A DNA stretch of 38,204 nucleotides. Source: a virus. The stretch's first letter is position 1, and the number at the start of each line of letters is the position of its first letter. The stretch lies in IMG/VR virus record IMGVR_UViG_3300021361_000004, positions 1 to 38,204 of that record; one strand, 5' to 3'. A program made the position numbers and the translations under genes. Under the pieces are notes generated by a model. It had not been told where the DNA came from. It worked only from the letters and a program-made list of their open reading frames with translations, and ran no database searches. Below, one piece after another: positions 13,807 through 22,696 of the stretch.

Positions 13807-15452
13807 TGCCAGTTGCGCAGAAGCCCCCAATTCCCCCAGTTGCCAAGACGCACACTATTCCGGCCCCCATTGGGGGCCTGAATGCTAGGGATCCATATTC
13901 TGCAATGCCTGAGACTGACGCGGTCTCGTTGGTAAACTGGATTCCAGATACTGGCGGTATTAAGAGCCGTAAAGGATATAGTGAGTGGGCGATTAACTTT
14001 CCAGGTGGGAAGTCAGTAAACACGATTTTTGGATACATTCCTCCAGGAACTACGTACCCTGGAGGATCATTTCTTACTGATCCAACTACGATGCCCGGTA
14101 AGCTCTTTGCAGCTACGGACACAGCCATCTACGACATTACTGGTACGACGAATGCTCCCACGTCTAGCTACGCGCTGTCTGGGGCGTCTAATGCTGGATG
14201 GATGTCTACCACTCAGTTTACGAATTCTGGCGGGGCATATTCCGTTTGTTGCTCAGAGACAGATGGATATCTGTACTACGACGGCACGACCTGGAATAAG
14301 CCTACAATGGGCACAGGTACTGGACAGATTGCAGGTATTGATCCTGGAAAGTTTGTTTTTGGACTTTCCTTTAAGAATCGGCTATGGTTTGTTGAACGTA
14401 ACAGTACGCGTGCATGGTATCTAGCCCCGAGTTCTATCACGGGCACAGCTAATCTCTTTGACTTTGGCGCGTATTTTGAACATGGTGGTAATCTAGAGTA
14501 CCTCGCTCGTTGGACTATTGACGCTGGTGAAGGTATTGATGACTACTTCGTCGCAGTGGGATCTAATGGCGACGTGCTGGTGTATCAGGGGGCTGATCCA
14601 TCTAGTATTTCCACCTGGGCACTGGTAGGAACGTGGTATATCGGGCAGGTGCCCGTGGGGCGCCGTGCCTTTGTTCAGTATGGCGGTGACCTTATTCTCA
14701 TTAGCGGACAGGGCGTCTATCCCATCAGTTATGTTACTCGTGGCGGTGCGGACTTCTTACAGGCATCTGCAAAGGAGTACAGCAGTAAGATTCGGCCTTT
14801 GATTGGTAAGGATCTTTCTGCTAGCTTTACCACACGAGGATGGCAAGCGCTTGTCCACCCCACTGAGCGTACGATGCTGATTAATGTGCCCAATTATGGA
14901 GCGCAGAATAATCGACAGTATGCGATGTCCACCACACAGAATAGCTGGTGTATCTTCCAGAATATTCCCATCTACAGCATCGGTACGACTGCTGGCTTCG
15001 CATTTGCTGGTACAGTGGATGGGCGAGTATTGCTACTGTTCAATGGCTATCAGGACGATGTTCCTTACGCTGGCGGTACTGGTGCAGCTATTTACGGACA
15101 GATAATTCCCGCTTTTTCGTATCTATCTAGCCCTGCGCAGCAGAAGTTTGTCTCTCTTGTTCGACCGTGCTTCTTAGCTGCCGCACCTCCAAATGTTACT
15201 GCTGGAGTTAACACTAACTTCGACATTAATAACACAGGTGGAACCCCAGCGTACACAGCCCCCACAACTTCAACATGGGATAGCGCGCACTGGGATAGCG
15301 CAGTTTGGTCTGGGGCTGTGAGTGTATATGCCACTTGGATTGGCGCGGGAGCCATTGGCTTTTCTGCTTCATTGGCGATGACTACGGCCACAGTTGCGGA
15401 TACGACACTCACTGCAATTGACTACGTCTACACCCCGGGAGGGGTTTTGTGA
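13803..15452 (+). CDS. Tail nozzle protein, tail tubular protein B-like, 549 aa
   Basis: The start overlaps the adaptor stop; ATG 13803 and ATG 13806 are both possible. The N-terminus (APIGGLNARDPYSAMP, DAVSLVNWIPDTGGIKSRKG) is characteristic of nozzle proteins that close the short tail and form the exit channel in podovirus-type tails. The remainder is a beta-propeller-like series of strands with repeated aromatic/glycine motifs (KFVFGLSFKNRLWFVERN, YFVAVGSNGDVLVYQG, GGDLILISGQGVYPIS). The length is in the lower part of the range for this family. It probably also binds the tail fibre. Confidence 0.78.
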   Translation: MMPVAQKPPIPPVAKTHTIPAPIGGLNARDPYSAMPETDAVSLVNWIPDTGGIKSRKGYSEWAINFPGGKSVNTIFGYIPPGTTYPGGSFLTDPTTMPGKLFAATDTAIYDITGTTNAPTSSYALSGASNAGWMSTTQFTNSGGAYSVCCSETDGYLYYDGTTWNKPTMGTGTGQIAGIDPGKFVFGLSFKNRLWFVERNSTRAWYLAPSSITGTANLFDFGAYFEHGGNLEYLARWTIDAGEGIDDYFVAVGSNGDVLVYQGADPSSISTWALVGTWYIGQVPVGRRAFVQYGGDLILISGQGVYPISYVTRGGADFLQASAKEYSSKIRPLIGKDLSASFTTRGWQALVHPTERTMLINVPNYGAQNNRQYAMSTTQNSWCIFQNIPIYSIGTTAGFAFAGTVDGRVLLLFNGYQDDVPYAGGTGAAIYGQIIPAFSYLSSPAQQKFVSLVRPCFLAAAPPNVTAGVNTNFDINNTGGTPAYTAPTTSTWDSAHWDSAVWSGAVSVYATWIGAGAIGFSASLAMTTATVADTTLTAIDYVYTPGGVL

Positions 15453-15949
15453 TCGTCACCCAGCCTAGAGAAAAGCTTTGGGCTTGGATGAATTCTCGAA
15501 TGGGCATCGGTTGGACTGATGATTTCCGTGCAATTGGCCTAGTAAAAGATGGTTGCCTTGTGGCCTGTGTTGGCTATAATGGCGCTGTTGGACGAACGTG
15601 CATGATGCACAGTGCCATCGACGATCCTTCAGCGATTAGTCGAACATTCGTCAAGGCGATCTTCGAATACCCATTCCAGCAGCTCAACTTGCTGTGGCTC
15701 TTTGCCCCAGTTGATAGTTCAAATGAGCGAGCGATTAAGCTGGATCTTCATGTGGGGTTTAAGGAGATCAATCGCTTTAAGGGCGCAGCGCTAGACGGTA
15801 GTGATGTAGTCTACCTCGCGATGAGCCGAGACGAATGCAGGTGGATTAATGGGAAGCAAAAGCGCCCCCGCAGCGCCCGACTACACAGCAGCAGCTCAGA
15901 CTCAAGCTGCTGCGAGTCAGCAGAATACGCAGCAGCAGACGACTGCTAA
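15449..15949 (+). CDS. GNAT-like N-acetyltransferase fold protein, 166 aa
   Basis: The start is GTG 15449, after GGGAGGGGTTTT, overlapping the nozzle stop by four bases. Residues 1 to about 130 follow the order of a GNAT fold: a first helix, strands (FRAIGLVKDGCLVACVGYNG), a helix, the core strand LLWLFAPVDSSNERAIKL and a final VGFKEINRFKGAALDG strand pair. Many podovirus-like genomes carry such an acetyltransferase-like gene between nozzle and internal virion genes. The pyrophosphate loop (R/Q-x-x-G-x-A/G) is poorly kept, so activity is uncertain. The last 34 residues overlap the next gene by 101 bases in another frame, are low in complexity and are probably incidental. Confidence 0.65.
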   Translation: MIVTQPREKLWAWMNSRMGIGWTDDFRAIGLVKDGCLVACVGYNGAVGRTCMMHSAIDDPSAISRTFVKAIFEYPFQQLNLLWLFAPVDSSNERAIKLDLHVGFKEINRFKGAALDGSDVVYLAMSRDECRWINGKQKRPRSARLHSSSSDSSCCESAEYAAADDC

Positions 15950-17024
15950 CCGTCCCAATCTCTACACCCCTTGGGGCTCTGAGACATGGAGCTCGCAAGC
16001 TGGTACCGACCCATCCACTGGCGACCCAGTTACGAACTGGTCTGCCAATATTAACCTCACCCCCGCGCAGCAGCAAGCGCTGAATAGCCAACAGGGCATT
16101 CAGCAGGGGCTGTCACAGGGTGCACAAACTCTTATTGGACAGGCCACTTCCAGCTTCCAAAACCCAGCAGACTGGAACTCGTTGCCTGCTCAAGCAGGCA
16201 ACGTCAGTGCCCCCACAGGCTACCAGAACTACTCTGGAATTAACCCCAATGTGCCGAATAGCACCATTGGTGGAGCTGGAAATATACAGGGTAGTCTAGG
16301 CCCCAATTCTGCTCAGCTTCAGCAGCAGGCGCAGAACGCTACGTGGCAGCTTCAGCAGCCGTATCTTCAGCAACAGACACAAGCATTGCAGACTCAACTT
16401 GCCAATCAGGGCATTACCCCTGGTAGTCAAGCCTACAATCTTGCAATGATGCAGAATAATGACTCGGTTAATCGAGCGCAGCTTATGTCTGTGCAAGCTG
16501 GTCAGCAGGAAGCTCAACAACTGTTTAACCAGAATCTTGGTGCTGGTCAGTTTGCCAATCAGGCTCAACAGCAGCAGTTTAGTCAGAATCAGGCACAGGC
16601 ACAGTTCGGCAACACTGCTGCTCAGCAGCAGTATCAGAACCAGATGCAGCAGAATAGTTACCAGAATCAACTTCTGCAACAGGAAATGCAGAATCAGATT
16701 AGTTCTGGTAGCTTTAATGATCAGAATAGGCAACAAGCTATTTCTGAGATGATGCAGCAGCGTAGTCAGCCCCTTAACGAGCTCAACGCACTTCTGTATG
16801 GACAGCAGGTTCAAAACCCATCTATGCCAAGTTTTGCTCAGGCAGGCAGTGCAGAAACTCCGCAACTGCTCAATGCAGCAGGGATGCAGTATCAGTCTGG
16901 CCTTGATGCTTCTAATGCTGCTAATGGACTTTTCGGTAGCAGCATGGGCGGTCTGTTTAGCCTTGGCAGCGCTGCCATGAATAATGGTGGTTGGGGTAGC
17001 CTCTTTAGCATGGGGGGCAGCTGA
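15849..17024 (+). CDS. Glutamine-rich internal virion-like protein, 391 aa
   Basis: ATG 15849 follows AGGTGGATTA and lies 101 bases inside the acetyltransferase gene. The N-terminus (MGSKSAPAAPDYTAAA) is typical of a group of podovirus structural proteins. The body is extremely rich in Q, N, A and S (SAQLQQQAQNATWQLQQPYL, QQYQNQMQQNSYQNQLLQQE), and the end is glycine-rich (GLFGSSMGGLFSLGS). It is followed by more Q/A-rich proteins in tightly overlapping order. By position these are internal virion or ejection proteins that leave the head with the DNA and extend the short tail across the cell envelope. No enzymatic motif is seen. Confidence 0.65.
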   Translation: MGSKSAPAAPDYTAAAQTQAAASQQNTQQQTTANRPNLYTPWGSETWSSQAGTDPSTGDPVTNWSANINLTPAQQQALNSQQGIQQGLSQGAQTLIGQATSSFQNPADWNSLPAQAGNVSAPTGYQNYSGINPNVPNSTIGGAGNIQGSLGPNSAQLQQQAQNATWQLQQPYLQQQTQALQTQLANQGITPGSQAYNLAMMQNNDSVNRAQLMSVQAGQQEAQQLFNQNLGAGQFANQAQQQQFSQNQAQAQFGNTAAQQQYQNQMQQNSYQNQLLQQEMQNQISSGSFNDQNRQQAISEMMQQRSQPLNELNALLYGQQVQNPSMPSFAQAGSAETPQLLNAAGMQYQSGLDASNAANGLFGSSMGGLFSLGSAAMNNGGWGSLFSMGGS

Positions 17025-17608
17025 TGAGTTGGCTCGGCGACAATTTAGACTTTGAGAAGTTTAACCTAGGCAAGATCTGGGATAACATTAAGTCTAACCC
17101 TTTGCAAGCAGCCCTTGGCGCTGAAGACCCACTTTCTGCCAAAGTGTGGAATGGAGTATTGGGCACGAATTGGCAGCCCTCGGTAGATCAGATGGGTGGC
17201 CCTACGGGTGCTACCTTCAACGCAGCGCAGCGTGCTGGCATCAACACCGGCCCAGCTAGCACGATGCACGATATTGCTCATGCTATTGCAGGCGCAGAAG
17301 CTGGCAGCTACTTTGGCGGAGCTCTTGCCAGCAGTGGCGGCGGAGTCACCAGTGTTGGCGATCTTGGAGATTTTACCCCTGCCAGTGGAGGCTCTAGCTC
17401 ACCTGGGCTTGGCAGCTTCATGCATGGGCTACCAAGCCTCCCTGGCCTTGGCGGAGGAGGGGCTAACCAAGCTCAACTCCAGCAACAGCAAGCATTCGCC
17501 AATATGCTTCGGCAGAATCAATACTACTCTTTGGCTAAACAAGCTCAAGGTGACCCAGGATGGATCAACAGCAACTCCTCAGCCCAGACCAGTACGCCCA
17601 GCTACTGA
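17024..17608 (+). CDS. Glycine/alanine-rich virion protein, 194 aa
   Basis: The start shares one base with the preceding stop (TGATG). The N-terminus (MSWLGDNLDFEKFNLGKIWD) is amphipathic, and a short motif (DPLSAKVWNGVLGTNWQP) precedes an A/G/S-rich middle with a weakly hydrophobic helix (AHAIAGAEAGSYFGGALA) and a Q-rich end (QAQLQQQQAFANMLRQNQYY). Its place between two Q-rich virion proteins suggests a small ejection or internal protein. No family is recognised. The last 49 bases overlap the next gene. Confidence 0.6.
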   Translation: MSWLGDNLDFEKFNLGKIWDNIKSNPLQAALGAEDPLSAKVWNGVLGTNWQPSVDQMGGPTGATFNAAQRAGINTGPASTMHDIAHAIAGAEAGSYFGGALASSGGGVTSVGDLGDFTPASGGSSSPGLGSFMHGLPSLPGLGGGGANQAQLQQQQAFANMLRQNQYYSLAKQAQGDPGWINSNSSAQTSTPSY

Positions 17609-18012
17609 CCCTTGGTTCGCAAAATCAACTTAATGCGAACCAAATTCAGTACCAATCGAAGCTGGCGGACCAGCTTCGTCAGGGCAATATGCCACAGACT
17701 CAGATGTATGGACGCGTTGCCGTGGCCCCGTCCCCTCTTGCCATGCTGGGCGGTTTGGCTCGCGAGAATGTTGCGGCTCATAAAGACCAACAGGTTTCTC
17801 AGATGATGCAGAACCAGGCTATGAATAGCCAAATGCAGGCTGCGCTGATGCTACGCGCCCTGGGTGTAGGTGGGCAACAGCAGCCCCAGCCTATCCAGGG
17901 GCAGGGGCTACACCTTCCAGGGCAATTCCCGCAAAACCCGGCGCTGGGACAAAGTTCCCCTATGGGGCAGTACCCGCAGCTTGGTAATCAAGACATGCCT
18001 GGAGATCAGTAA
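17560..18012 (+). CDS. Glutamine-rich virion protein, 150 aa
   Basis: ATG 17560 lies inside the preceding gene, behind the purine-rich CCCAGG. The N-terminal half is helical and Q/N-rich (DQQQLLSPDQYAQLLTLGSQ, NQIQYQSKLADQLRQ). The middle has MLGGLARENVAAHKDQQVSQ, and the C-terminal 50 residues are proline-, glutamine- and glycine-rich (QQQPQPIQGQGLHLPGQFPQ). The overlap with both neighbours and the shared composition place it in the ejection-protein cluster. Its function is not known. Confidence 0.6.
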   Translation: MDQQQLLSPDQYAQLLTLGSQNQLNANQIQYQSKLADQLRQGNMPQTQMYGRVAVAPSPLAMLGGLARENVAAHKDQQVSQMMQNQAMNSQMQAALMLRALGVGGQQQPQPIQGQGLHLPGQFPQNPALGQSSPMGQYPQLGNQDMPGDQ

Positions 18013-19088
18013 TGGCTGACCCATTTGATCTTGCTTCATACGCTGCGCAAATGCCGCCGGAGCAGGCGCAGATGATTCAGGCTACCGCGTTGCGCAACGT
18101 GCAGAACTCTGACGCCTTTCAGCAGGCAAATCAGATGGCGTACCGCTATTCGCCCCTGGCTGCGATTGCTGCGATGGCTAATAATCCTGGAGTTGCCGCA
18201 GCTGCCAAACAGGCTGATACAGATGCTCAAAGTCAATACAAGCCACTGAGCCTGGGTCAGACAGGATTTGCCCTCCCAGGTAGCGGACAGTTTGTTGAGT
18301 CCCCCATGTACATGCAAGAGAAGCAAATGGCTCGTGACCAAACGATGGCCATGCTTCAGCAGACTCTTGCTATGCGACAAGCTGAGATTGATCAGCGGGC
18401 TGAAGCCAATCGTAATTCTGTTGAGCAACGGGCAGAAGCTGCTCAACAGCATTACGCCCTTGGAGGCATCATGGCACAGATTGCTCAGCAACGTGCTGAT
18501 AATCAACAACAGATGTTGCAGGCCCAATTGCAGAATCGAGACCAGAACCATATTCAACAGTATGCGAACGGTCTGTCGCGGGATAATATCCCTGCCGCGT
18601 ACACGGGTCTTCAACTTGTCAGTAACATGATGCAGCGATACCCGCAAGGTGATATCCCAGGCTTTGGGTCTGTCACTAATGCCATGCCAAATTGGATGAT
18701 GAGCCAAGAGGGCCAGGGTAATCGCACTGACATGCAAGCTGTTGCCAATCAGCTTCTTAAGTCTCTATCTGGCTTGGCTGTTTCTAATGAGGAAAATAAG
18801 CGATTCCTCACCCAGATTGGTCAGGGTGTTGGCATGAACGCTGACCAACTCCGCCGGGGCTGGGCAAATACATACACTGAGCTAATGGGTAAGATTCAAA
18901 ATCGCCAGGGGCAGCTCAATCCCAACCAGAAGCAGCAGTACATTGATCAGGGCGGCCAAACGTTTGACACTTCTACCCCGGGCTGGGTTGCGGATATTCA
19001 GAAGCTTCAGCAGCCTGGGGCGGCTAATCAGCCTCAGGTGGCAGCCCCAGGCGATAAGTGGCTTCCTAAGCCGGGTCAACCCCAATGA
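18012..19088 (+). CDS. Internal virion-like protein, 358 aa
   Basis: The start shares one base with the preceding stop (TAATG). The protein is highly helical and rich in Q, A and M, with a predicted long coiled coil around residues 95-180 (AMLQQTLAMRQAEIDQRAEA, QQRADNQQQMLQAQLQNRDQ). A more ordered part follows (GLQLVSNMMQRYPQGDIPGF, LLKSLSGLAVSNEENKRFL) and the protein ends in a P/G/Q-rich tail. The composition and position fit an ejection protein that forms part of the trans-envelope channel, as T7 gp15 does, although I see no direct homology. It overlaps the next gene by four bases. Confidence 0.65.
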   Translation: MADPFDLASYAAQMPPEQAQMIQATALRNVQNSDAFQQANQMAYRYSPLAAIAAMANNPGVAAAAKQADTDAQSQYKPLSLGQTGFALPGSGQFVESPMYMQEKQMARDQTMAMLQQTLAMRQAEIDQRAEANRNSVEQRAEAAQQHYALGGIMAQIAQQRADNQQQMLQAQLQNRDQNHIQQYANGLSRDNIPAAYTGLQLVSNMMQRYPQGDIPGFGSVTNAMPNWMMSQEGQGNRTDMQAVANQLLKSLSGLAVSNEENKRFLTQIGQGVGMNADQLRRGWANTYTELMGKIQNRQGQLNPNQKQQYIDQGGQTFDTSTPGWVADIQKLQQPGAANQPQVAAPGDKWLPKPGQPQ

Positions 19089-20773
19089 GTCAGTACACGC
19101 CGCAGCAAATTCAAGCTGCTATGCAGAGAGCGCAAGCTGCGGGCGATACTGCGGCTGTAGCGGACCTTCAGAACCGTTTGCAGCAGGCCCAGGCTACCCC
19201 TGTAGCCCAGCCCCCGGCCGCGCAGGCGTACGACCCCTCCTGGCGCGCTGGGAGCAGTAGCCTTGCGCACCAAGCCCTTGGGGGCGGGGCCTTTGCCAGC
19301 GGAGTGGGCGACAGCGCCATTAAGACCTATCTGGGGTTGAAGCAATTCTTTGGCGGTCTTTCTCCTGATGAGCGCGGTGTGCTGGCGGCAATGGACCAGG
19401 AGAGTGCGGAAGATCCCAATAAGTGGACTCGCGCGGGGGGTAATATCGCAGGAACAGCGGCCTCCCTAGCTGTACCTGGTGGAGCTGCTACGCGCGGTGT
19501 GATGGGTCTTGTGGGCGGAGCTGGACGATTGGCTCCCTATCTAGCTGGGTCTGCTGTGGCGGGGGCTACGGGCTTCGCCACTACACCCGTTCCCGGGCAA
19601 ACAGTGGGAGATGTGCTACAGCAGAAGGCCATGGCTGGTGGACAAGATGCGCTGATGGCTCCTCTTATGCAAGGTGGAGTTAATGCCCTTGCCAAGCCAG
19701 TGACTGGTCTATTCCAGTCACTGCCGGAAGCAGCAACCCTTTTCAAGCAGGGAGTTAATCCAACTCTGCAACAAGGGGCGCAGAGCATGCTGGGCCGTGC
19801 GATTGGCGGCCTGACTTCTGGTATGAGCGACGTGCGTAATCGTCAGCAAAATGAAGTATCACAAGCCCTTCTTCAACGATCTACTCAAGGCAATGTTAAT
19901 CTACCAGGTGCCACAGGCAACGAAATCCGTGATGCTGTGGATAACTATGTGGGTGGCCTATACGATAGTGCCCTCCAGGGTAAGGTAGTCCCCATCTCCC
20001 CCACACTGCGTTCCAATGTAGCTCAGGCTGCTAGTGCGATGAATAAGCAGGGGCAATTCGCAAATGAAGCTGCCCAAGCTGGCGGAACTGTGGGTAACGT
20101 GATGGGTAACAGTGCTACGAACATCAACGTGTCTCCGCAGACGCTTGCGAATAACTACCTCTCTCCACTTGCCGAGGAAGCGTATGCCAATGTTCCTTCA
20201 CAGGTGCGCTCGCGTATTCTGGATGCTCGCAATTTGTTGCTGGATGCTCGCAATAACCGGCTTAGCCCAGATGAGCTAAATACGGTCAACACAGCGGACA
20301 GTCTCAACTTTGACCTTAATCGTATTCGTGAGGCCACGTCTGGAGCGGCCGGTAACGAAGAAGGTATTAACCTTTCCCGACTAGCTAGCGCGTACTCCAA
20401 TAAAGGAGAGGACGCCGCTGCCGCCGCAGGCAGTGGGAATACTACGCTGGCAGATCTTATCGCCCCCGTGCAGCGCATCATTGGCACGACCCCACGTCAA
20501 GACGAGTCTAGGACGATGCTTGCCACTGCCAAACGGATTAGTGGCCCGGCTATGATCGCTGCTGGAGCAGCTCTTGGGGGCGTACCCGGTGCGCTAGCTG
20601 GGGCTGGGGCCTACGGTTTGGGCGCTCTAGGCCAGTCTGCGCAGGGCGCTAAATTCCTGCTTGGTCAAAATGACTGGCAACAGGCGCTGGCGGAAGCTTT
20701 GCGGCGTGCTCAGCCTCAAATTGCCGGAGCTACCGCCGTTGCGGCCCCTGCAATCAATAGTCCTAATCAGTGA
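19085..20773 (+). CDS. Large internal virion / DNA-ejection protein, 562 aa
   Basis: This is the longest protein of the ejection cluster, with an ATGA overlap to its upstream neighbour. After a Q/A-rich helical start (MSQYTPQQIQAAMQRAQAAG), it has glycine- and alanine-rich amphipathic segments that could insert in membranes (RGVMGLVGGAGRLAPYLAGS, then AVAGATGFATTPVPG; near the end MIAAGAALGGVPGALAGAGA). Between them is a long helical region (NYLSPLAEEAYANVPSQVRS, ILDARNLLLDARNNRLSPDE). This pattern matches DNA-transfer proteins of short-tailed phages. No transglycosylase or protease motif is visible in it. Confidence 0.68.
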   Translation: MSQYTPQQIQAAMQRAQAAGDTAAVADLQNRLQQAQATPVAQPPAAQAYDPSWRAGSSSLAHQALGGGAFASGVGDSAIKTYLGLKQFFGGLSPDERGVLAAMDQESAEDPNKWTRAGGNIAGTAASLAVPGGAATRGVMGLVGGAGRLAPYLAGSAVAGATGFATTPVPGQTVGDVLQQKAMAGGQDALMAPLMQGGVNALAKPVTGLFQSLPEAATLFKQGVNPTLQQGAQSMLGRAIGGLTSGMSDVRNRQQNEVSQALLQRSTQGNVNLPGATGNEIRDAVDNYVGGLYDSALQGKVVPISPTLRSNVAQAASAMNKQGQFANEAAQAGGTVGNVMGNSATNINVSPQTLANNYLSPLAEEAYANVPSQVRSRILDARNLLLDARNNRLSPDELNTVNTADSLNFDLNRIREATSGAAGNEEGINLSRLASAYSNKGEDAAAAAGSGNTTLADLIAPVQRIIGTTPRQDESRTMLATAKRISGPAMIAAGAALGGVPGALAGAGAYGLGALGQSAQGAKFLLGQNDWQQALAEALRRAQPQIAGATAVAAPAINSPNQ

Positions 20774-20780
20774 GTAGAAT

Positions 20781-22397
20781 ATGCCACGTGATTCAAACGG
20801 CAATTATACCCTCCCATCATCAGTAAACCCGGTAGTGTCTGACACCACTATCACGTCCTTGTGGGCGAACACTACCTTGGCCGATGTGGCGCAGGGTGTG
20901 TCTGATAGCCTTGACCGGTATGGCAGGGGAGGTATGCTCGCGCCGTTTAAGATTGCCGATGGATCTGTGGGCGCACCAGGACTTTCGTTCTCTAATGAGG
21001 CCAGCACTGGTTTCTGGCGCAAGAGCGCTGGAGTCGTGGCCCTTAGTATCCTAGGCACTGAGACATTTGATTTTAGTGCGGCAGGTATCGGCATGCCAGC
21101 GGGCGTCGCCAATGGAGTAGCTTACTTCAACGGCGCCGATGTGCTAACGTCTGGCAGTGTATTTCAGTTTACATCCAGCACTGATAGTAGACTATCAGTA
21201 TCTGCCCCTGCCGGAACAGGCGCCAGCTATCTAGATCTTATAAATGCGTCTAATCTCGTTGTTGGCATAGAGAATAGTGTTGGCGGCGATCTTATAGCTG
21301 GCAGTTCCCCTTACTATGGGGTTATTGCTAATGGTGGGGCGTATGGCCTTCACTTTGGTGTTAGCGACGCAATTGCCGCCTCGCTAAATGCTGCGGGCAA
21401 CTTGGGGCTGGGGATGCTACCCAGTGCTTGGGAATCTGGTGCAAAGGTCTTACAACTTTCTACCTCAGGCGCTGGGGGTACAGCCGGTAGCGCAGGCTCC
21501 ATCTGGGCTAGAGGTGACTCACTACGCCTTATTGAGAATGCGGTCTACACAGGGTCACAGTATACGTATCTCGCCAATGGTGGGGCGGCAGCATTTTCTA
21601 TCCTTAATGGGTACTTCCAGTGGCAGACAGCAGTAGCTGGCGCTGCCGGATCTGCGGCGTCATTAGCACTGCAGATGACGCTAAACAATGCCGGCAATCT
21701 TGGCATAGGGCCTAATCTAGCCACACCCTCCCCATGGAGCCTTGGCCGTGCTATTGAAGTTGGCTATGCGGGTAATGCTGTTTGGGGATATCAGCAAGGC
21801 AATCTATATTTAACGTCTAATGTGTATTACAATGGGGGATGGGTATATGCCTCCACTGGCGCAATAGCGTACTACAACATAAATTCTGGTGCTCATTCTT
21901 GGGGATCTGCTCCAAGCGGCACTGTGGGCTCTTCCGCCACACTCAGCCCATTCCTGGTGTTGGATGTGTACGGTAGGTTATACGGAACTGCTCTTCACAA
22001 TAACCCACAACCCCCATCTGGCGCAATTAATCAGTACATCGCGTCTGGCACGTACAGCCCCGTAATCACAAATGTGTCTAATATCTCCGGTAGTGGTGTT
22101 GTCTACGGAGCTAATTGGGTTCGCGTTGGTAATGTCGTGACTGTAAAGGGCAGCGTTGGATTTAACGTTGCAGTTTCAAATACCAGCACTTCAGCAACCG
22201 TCTCCTTACCTCTCGCATTGTCAGGTAATTTTGCGAATGCTAATCAGGCTATTGGCCTTGCAGTTGCGACGTACACGGCATCTGTCGCGGCAAATGTGGG
22301 GTCAGTTGCTGGAACTCAGACTGTGTCTTTGCAGTTCCAAAGCAACGCATCTGGCGCTACAGTTGTCGAATTTGATTTTAGCTACGTGGTATTCTAA
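20781..22397 (+). CDS. Tail fibre protein, 538 aa
   Basis: The N-terminus (MPRDSNGNYTLPSSVNPVVS, TITSLWANTTLADVAQ) is typical of virion-anchored fibres and fits attachment to the tail. The segment GAPGLSFSNEASTGFWRKS is a known fibre shaft signature. The shaft continues with repeated LNAAGNLGLG and MTLNNAGNLGIG units. The C-terminal part (SGTYSPVITNVSNISGSG, YGANWVRVGNVVTVKG) resembles the receptor-binding beta domain of many phage fibres. I see no intramolecular chaperone triad at the end. It probably works together with the SGNH-hydrolase protein downstream in host recognition. Confidence 0.85.
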   Translation: MPRDSNGNYTLPSSVNPVVSDTTITSLWANTTLADVAQGVSDSLDRYGRGGMLAPFKIADGSVGAPGLSFSNEASTGFWRKSAGVVALSILGTETFDFSAAGIGMPAGVANGVAYFNGADVLTSGSVFQFTSSTDSRLSVSAPAGTGASYLDLINASNLVVGIENSVGGDLIAGSSPYYGVIANGGAYGLHFGVSDAIAASLNAAGNLGLGMLPSAWESGAKVLQLSTSGAGGTAGSAGSIWARGDSLRLIENAVYTGSQYTYLANGGAAAFSILNGYFQWQTAVAGAAGSAASLALQMTLNNAGNLGIGPNLATPSPWSLGRAIEVGYAGNAVWGYQQGNLYLTSNVYYNGGWVYASTGAIAYYNINSGAHSWGSAPSGTVGSSATLSPFLVLDVYGRLYGTALHNNPQPPSGAINQYIASGTYSPVITNVSNISGSGVVYGANWVRVGNVVTVKGSVGFNVAVSNTSTSATVSLPLALSGNFANANQAIGLAVATYTASVAANVGSVAGTQTVSLQFQSNASGATVVEFDFSYVVF

Positions 22398-22399
22398 TC

Positions 22400-22696
22400 A
22401 TGAGCGGAGAAGGTGTCGATCGTCGTAAGTCAACTGACCTAGAGCGTCACTTGCAAACAATTCTAATAACTCTAACGACCGGCGCAATTATGTTCGCCAC
22501 AGGGTATGTGTTTCAGGATAACGCTACTAAGGCAGCGAGTAAGATTCAGCTAGAATTTTTAACTAATCAGATCGTTGATATGAGATCGGACATTAAAGAG
22601 ATGAAGCAACAGTATGTCACCAAGGAAGAATTGTCTTATCTCCAGGCTCGTCTAAACAAACTTGAACAGGATAAGTATGATCACCAACATCACTGA
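22400..22696 (+). CDS. Small membrane protein with coiled coil (spanin- or XhlA-like), 98 aa
   Basis: A charged N-terminus (SGEGVDRRKSTDLERH) is followed by one hydrophobic segment (LQTILITLTTGAIMFATGYV, residues about 19-38) and then a helical, heptad-rich tail (FLTNQIVDMRSDIKEMKQQY) ending in histidines. The topology is N-in/C-out with a periplasmic coiled coil, as in inner-membrane spanins, or in small XhlA-like proteins that assist lysis. It directly precedes and overlaps the lysozyme gene, so a lysis role is likely. No partner lipoprotein with a lipobox was found, which argues for caution. Confidence 0.6.
   Translation: MSGEGVDRRKSTDLERHLQTILITLTTGAIMFATGYVFQDNATKAASKIQLEFLTNQIVDMRSDIKEMKQQYVTKEELSYLQARLNKLEQDKYDHQHH

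Noticed and set aside
18036-18737. 233-aa antisense frame under an internal virion gene
   Set aside because: Leucine-rich reading caused by CAG/CAA-rich sense codons; no start signal.
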